From Hydrogenophaga sp. (GTDB lineage: Bacteria > Pseudomonadota > Gammaproteobacteria > Burkholderiales > Burkholderiaceae_C), in the NCBI GenBank assembly GCA_030684755.1, contig JAUXXN010000167.1, forward strand, positions 1-10,621: a DNA stretch of 10,621 bases, in the 5' to 3' direction. Shown here piece after piece: positions 8,006 to 10,621 of this stretch. The stretch's first letter is position 1. Each line of letters opens with the position of its first letter. Both the position numbers and the translations under genes were made by a program. The notes under the pieces were generated by a model. That model saw nothing but the letters and a program-made list of their open reading frames with translations, searched no databases and had not been told where the DNA came from.

Positions 8006-8033
8006 ATACCGTTGAGTGGTTGATAAAAGTCAA
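8003..8033 (-). promoter_or_regulatory. Weak candidate promoter for the DUF2189-DUF2788 pair
   Basis: TTGACT (8033-8028) is a good -35 match. The best-placed -10-like hexamer is TATGGA (8008-8003), with a 19-bp spacer. A better -10 (TATAAA, 7997-7992) is too far, 30 bp, from this -35 and has no good -35 of its own. A promoter somewhere in this stretch is likely from gene layout, but the exact boxes are uncertain. Confidence 0.25.
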
Positions 8034-8140
8034 GTATGCCCGTTGAAGCAGCACAACGCCGTGCGTGCGAAATGGCGAAGGATGTTTGGGGAATAGACCG
8101 CGCTCTAACTGTCATGGTCGAGCGGACACCCCGAATCATG

Positions 8141-8233
8141 AAAAACGTCTTCGTTCAAAAATATTGAACATGAATAGTTCGAATGCACGTTTTTTCACGT
8201 TAACGAGAGCTGCAGCATGGCCTTGCAATTCGC
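8141..8233 (-). other. AT-rich spacer downstream of yejF
   Basis: This stretch between the yejF stop and the upstream region of the DUF2189 gene is clearly more AT-rich than the flanking genes and has no credible gene on either strand. It contains GTTCAA (8153-8158) facing TTGAAC (8164-8169) with a 5-bp loop, an overlapping AACG/CGTT stem (8144-8155) followed by three further T residues (five counting the stem) on the minus strand, and CACGTT repeated at 8186 and 8196. None makes a convincing intrinsic terminator. Confidence 0.4.
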
Positions 8234-9862
8234 TTAAGCTGAGGCTTGAACCAACATGCGCGTGTAAGGATGGGCTGGCCGCTGCAACACCTGACGCACC
8301 GAACCGCGCTCAACCACTTCGCCATCTTTCATCACGAGCACATGGTGGGCCATGGCGCGGATGACCTCGACATCGTGTGTGATCAACAAATAGCTCAAAC
8401 CCCGTTCGCGCTGCAGCCTCTGCAACAAGCTCAGCACCTGTTTTTGCACCGTCACATCCAGCGCGCTGGTGGGCTCGTCCAGCACCAGCACTTGCGGGCC
8501 GACGATCAATGCCCGCGCGATGGCCAATCGCTGGCGCTGCCCGCCAGAAAACTCGTGGGGGTAACGCTGCAGCCAGTCGCCCGCCTGCTCAGGGTCTTGC
8601 ACCAAGCCTACTTCAGCCAGTGCGGCCACCACGCGCTGGCGCCGCTGGTCTTGCTGCAACTGTGGCTCGTGCACCAGCAGGCCCTCGCCCACGATCTGCT
8701 CAATGGTCATGCGGGGCGAAAGTGAAGAAAACGGGTCCTGAAACACCACCTGGATACGCTGGCGCAGTGCCCGGCTCTGCCCCGTTCGCTGTGCCTCGGC
8801 CCAGTCGGTGCCCGTCACCAGCAGACTGCCCTGGTGTGGCAACAGCCCCAGGGCCGCCAGCGCCAGGGTGGACTTGCCAGAACCCGACTCGCCGATCACG
8901 CCGAGCGTCTGGCCGGGCGCCAGGTCCAAGTCAGCGCCCTGCACCGCCACGTAGGCCCCCTTTTTGAACCAGCCTTTGATGCCCGGCACCGGGACGGGAT
9001 AGCTGACACGCATCTGCCGGGCCTGCAGCACCGGTGGTGCATCGGGCTCTGCGGTCGCTTCCAGCACATTGCGCTCGGGTGTGCTGGCCAGCAGCATTTG
9101 GGTGTAGGGGTGTTGCGGCGCGGCAAAGACGTCGACCACGGCGCCCTGCTCCACCAGCAGCCCGCGTTCCATCACCGCCACGCGGTCCGCAAAGCGCCGC
9201 ACCAGGTTCAGATCGTGCGTGATCAGCAGCACCGCCATGCCGTGTTGGCGCTGCAGGTCGGCCAGCAGGTCCAGGATCTGGCTGCGCAGGCTCACATCCA
9301 GCGCCGTGGTGGGCTCGTCGGCCAGCAGCAGCTTGGGCTGGCTCGCCAGCGCCATGGCAATCATGGCGCGCTGACGCTGACCACCGCTGAGCTGATGCGG
9401 GTAAGCGCCGGCACGGCGGGCCGGCTCGGGAATGCCGGTGGAGGCCAACAGCTCCACCGCGGCTGCATGGGCTTGGCGCGGGGAAAGGCCCTTCTTGAGC
9501 TGCAGCACCTCGGCAATCTGGTCACCCACGGTGTAGAGCGGGTTGAGCGCCGTCATGGGCTCCTGGAAAATGATCGCCACCTCGTCACCGCGCACGCCGC
9601 GCAGCTGGTGCTCTGTCATTTGGAGCAGATCGCGCCCTTGCAACAGCGCCGAACCACTCACCTGCGCGTTGTGCACCAGGCGCAGCAGCGACAGCGCTGA
9701 CACGGTTTTCCCCGACCCGGACTCACCCACCAGCGCAAGCTTTTCACCGGCTGCGATCGAAAAATCGATATTGCGCACCACAGATTGCCCGCCGAAGGAC
9801 ACGTTCAGGCCCTTGACCTCTAGCAACGGGGGACGGTTTGTTTGTGCTGCGGGGGACGTCAT
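8234..9862 (-). CDS. yejF: Double ATPase subunit of a YejABEF-type peptide/microcin C ABC importer
   Basis: This cytoplasmic subunit carries two ATP-binding cassettes in one chain and powers import through the YejB-YejE pore. In E. coli the YejABEF system takes up microcin C and related peptides. The protein has 542 residues (E. coli YejF 529). Cassette 1 has Walker A GESGSGKT (46-53), signature LSGGQRQR (158-165), Walker B LLLADEP (178-184) and the switch ITHD (214-217). Cassette 2 has GESGSGKS (324-331), FSGGQRQR (438-445), VLVLDEP (458-464) and ITHD (494-497). Each ends with the HPYT element of oligopeptide-type ATPases (251-254, 531-534). The ATG at 9862 overlaps the yejE stop (ATGA) and AAAGG lies about 8 nt upstream. 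GsiA-like glutathione or Dpp/Opp transporters are alternatives, but the adjoining YejE-like permease favours Yej. It appears to be the last gene of the operon. Confidence 0.93.
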   Translation of the reverse strand: MTSPAAQTNRPPLLEVKGLNVSFGGQSVVRNIDFSIAAGEKLALVGESGSGKTVSALSLLRLVHNAQVSGSALLQGRDLLQMTEHQLRGVRGDEVAIIFQEPMTALNPLYTVGDQIAEVLQLKKGLSPRQAHAAAVELLASTGIPEPARRAGAYPHQLSGGQRQRAMIAMALASQPKLLLADEPTTALDVSLRSQILDLLADLQRQHGMAVLLITHDLNLVRRFADRVAVMERGLLVEQGAVVDVFAAPQHPYTQMLLASTPERNVLEATAEPDAPPVLQARQMRVSYPVPVPGIKGWFKKGAYVAVQGADLDLAPGQTLGVIGESGSGKSTLALAALGLLPHQGSLLVTGTDWAEAQRTGQSRALRQRIQVVFQDPFSSLSPRMTIEQIVGEGLLVHEPQLQQDQRRQRVVAALAEVGLVQDPEQAGDWLQRYPHEFSGGQRQRLAIARALIVGPQVLVLDEPTSALDVTVQKQVLSLLQRLQRERGLSYLLITHDVEVIRAMAHHVLVMKDGEVVERGSVRQVLQRPAHPYTRMLVQASA

Positions 9863-10621
9863 GCGTCGGCCTTTCGCGGGTCCAGCGCATCACGCAGCGC
9901 GTCACCCATGAAGGTGAGCAACAACAGCGTGATCACCAGCACCGCAAAGGTGGACATCGAAATCCACCAGGCGTCGATGTTGTTCTTGCCCTGGCTCAGC
10001 AGCTCACCCAGCGACGGTGTGCCCGGGGGCACGCCCAAGCCCAGAAAGTCCAAAGAAGTGAGTGCCAAAATAGCCGCACTCATGCGAAATGGTAGAAAAG
10101 TGACCACGGGGGTGAGGCTGTTGGGCATGACGTGGCGCCAGATGATTTGCCAGTTGGACAGGCCCATGGCCCGCGCCGCGCGCACGTAGTCGAGCTGGCG
10201 GTTGCGCAAAAACTCGGCGCGCACGTAATCGCTCAAGCCCATCCAGCCAAACAGGCTCAGCAACACCAGCAGCAGGCTGATGCTGGGCGCAAACACGGCC
10301 GAAAAGATGATGAGCAGGTACAGCTCGGGCATGGAGCCCCAGATTTCAATGAAGCGCTGAAACGCGAGGTCGGTCTTGCCGCCGAAAAACCCCTGGATGG
10401 CGCCGGTGACCACACCCAGAACCACGCCGATGAAGGTGAGCGCCAAGGCAAACAACACACTAACGCGAAAACCGTAGATGAGCTGTGCCAGCAGGTCTCG
10501 CCCCCGGTCGTCGGTGCCCAGCCAGTTGTCGCTGGTGGGGGCTGAGGGGTTGGGCTCTTTGGCGAAGTAGTTGAGCGTTTTGGGTCCGTAGGGGTTGGGC
10601 GCATACACGGCCCAGTTGTCG
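9859..10621 (-). CDS. yejE: YejE-type ABC transporter permease (carboxy-terminal part)
   Basis: This is the inner-membrane permease partner of YejB in a peptide/microcin C importer. The gene enters from the right edge already in frame, so the 253 visible codons are its carboxy-terminal portion (E. coli YejE 341 residues). The visible part opens with DNWAVYAPNPYGPKTLNYF. It then carries NWLGTDDRGRDLLAQLIYG, several hydrophobic helices, and the BPD_transp_1 cytoplasmic EAA loop, seen as DYVRAARAMGLSNWQIIWRHVMPN, which docks on the ATPase. LTSLDFLGLGVPPGTPSLGELLSQGKNN follows, a stretch characteristic of YejE and DppC-type permeases, and the end is DALRDALDPRKADA. Its stop overlaps the yejF start by 4 bp, so the two are coupled. 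A GTG at 10608 is an internal Val codon, not a start. DppC/OppC is the alternative; the spacing and sequence of the LGLGVPPGTPSLGELL block match YejE better. Confidence 0.92.
   Translation of the reverse strand, partial: DNWAVYAPNPYGPKTLNYFAKEPNPSAPTSDNWLGTDDRGRDLLAQLIYGFRVSVLFALALTFIGVVLGVVTGAIQGFFGGKTDLAFQRFIEIWGSMPELYLLIIFSAVFAPSISLLLVLLSLFGWMGLSDYVRAEFLRNRQLDYVRAARAMGLSNWQIIWRHVMPNSLTPVVTFLPFRMSAAILALTSLDFLGLGVPPGTPSLGELLSQGKNNIDAWWISMSTFAVLVITLLLLTFMGDALRDALDPRKADA

Noticed and set aside
8065..8364. A 99-codon open frame on the plus strand in the spacer after yejF
   Set aside because: It runs into the antisense of yejF, has no SD or recognisable domain, and its amino-terminal half has no protein-like composition.

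Overview
The window (10.6 kb, moderately high GC) reads as chromosome from a betaproteobacterium. It is most likely Burkholderiales and Comamonadaceae-like, judging from the protein sequences, the long IF2 amino-terminal region and the gene order; this is an inference from recognition, not from a search. Every gene I can support lies on the minus strand, so transcription runs from high to low coordinates. The many long open frames on the plus strand are shadows of these genes.

Right part (10621-8234): the 3' end of yejE (permease) overlaps yejF (double ATPase) by 4 bp. They are the last two genes of a YejABEF-type peptide/microcin C ABC importer operon. An AT-rich spacer of about 280 bp follows, with no convincing terminator but with a dyad and weak promoter-like hexamers ahead of the next gene. 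Middle (7953-6928): two uncharacterised inner-membrane proteins of the DUF2189 and DUF2788 types form a tight pair, the second gene's Shine-Dalgarno (SD) lying in the last codons of the first. A 261-bp intergenic region (6927-6667) follows. It holds two short stem-loops, a repeated ACCGGTC heptamer, a promoter-like TTGCAA-19-TATAAT pair and a textbook intrinsic-terminator hairpin, all upstream of rimP.

Left part (6666-1): the translation and ribosome-maturation operon rimP-nusA-infB-rbfA-truB, followed 14 bp later by typA/bipA, which is cut by the window edge. RimP and RbfA mature the 30S subunit, NusA controls RNA polymerase elongation and termination, IF2 delivers initiator tRNA, TruB makes tRNA pseudouridine 55, and TypA is a ribosome-associated translational GTPase. 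The order matches the E. coli operon, except that no metY tRNA is visible upstream of rimP and typA replaces rpsO-pnp after truB.

I see no mobile element, CRISPR array, tRNA or rRNA gene, or new multi-gene system. The observation most worth checking is the terminator hairpin between the candidate promoter and rimP, which could make the nusA operon subject to attenuation, plausibly by NusA itself. The DUF2189-DUF2788 pair is the only part whose function is unknown.
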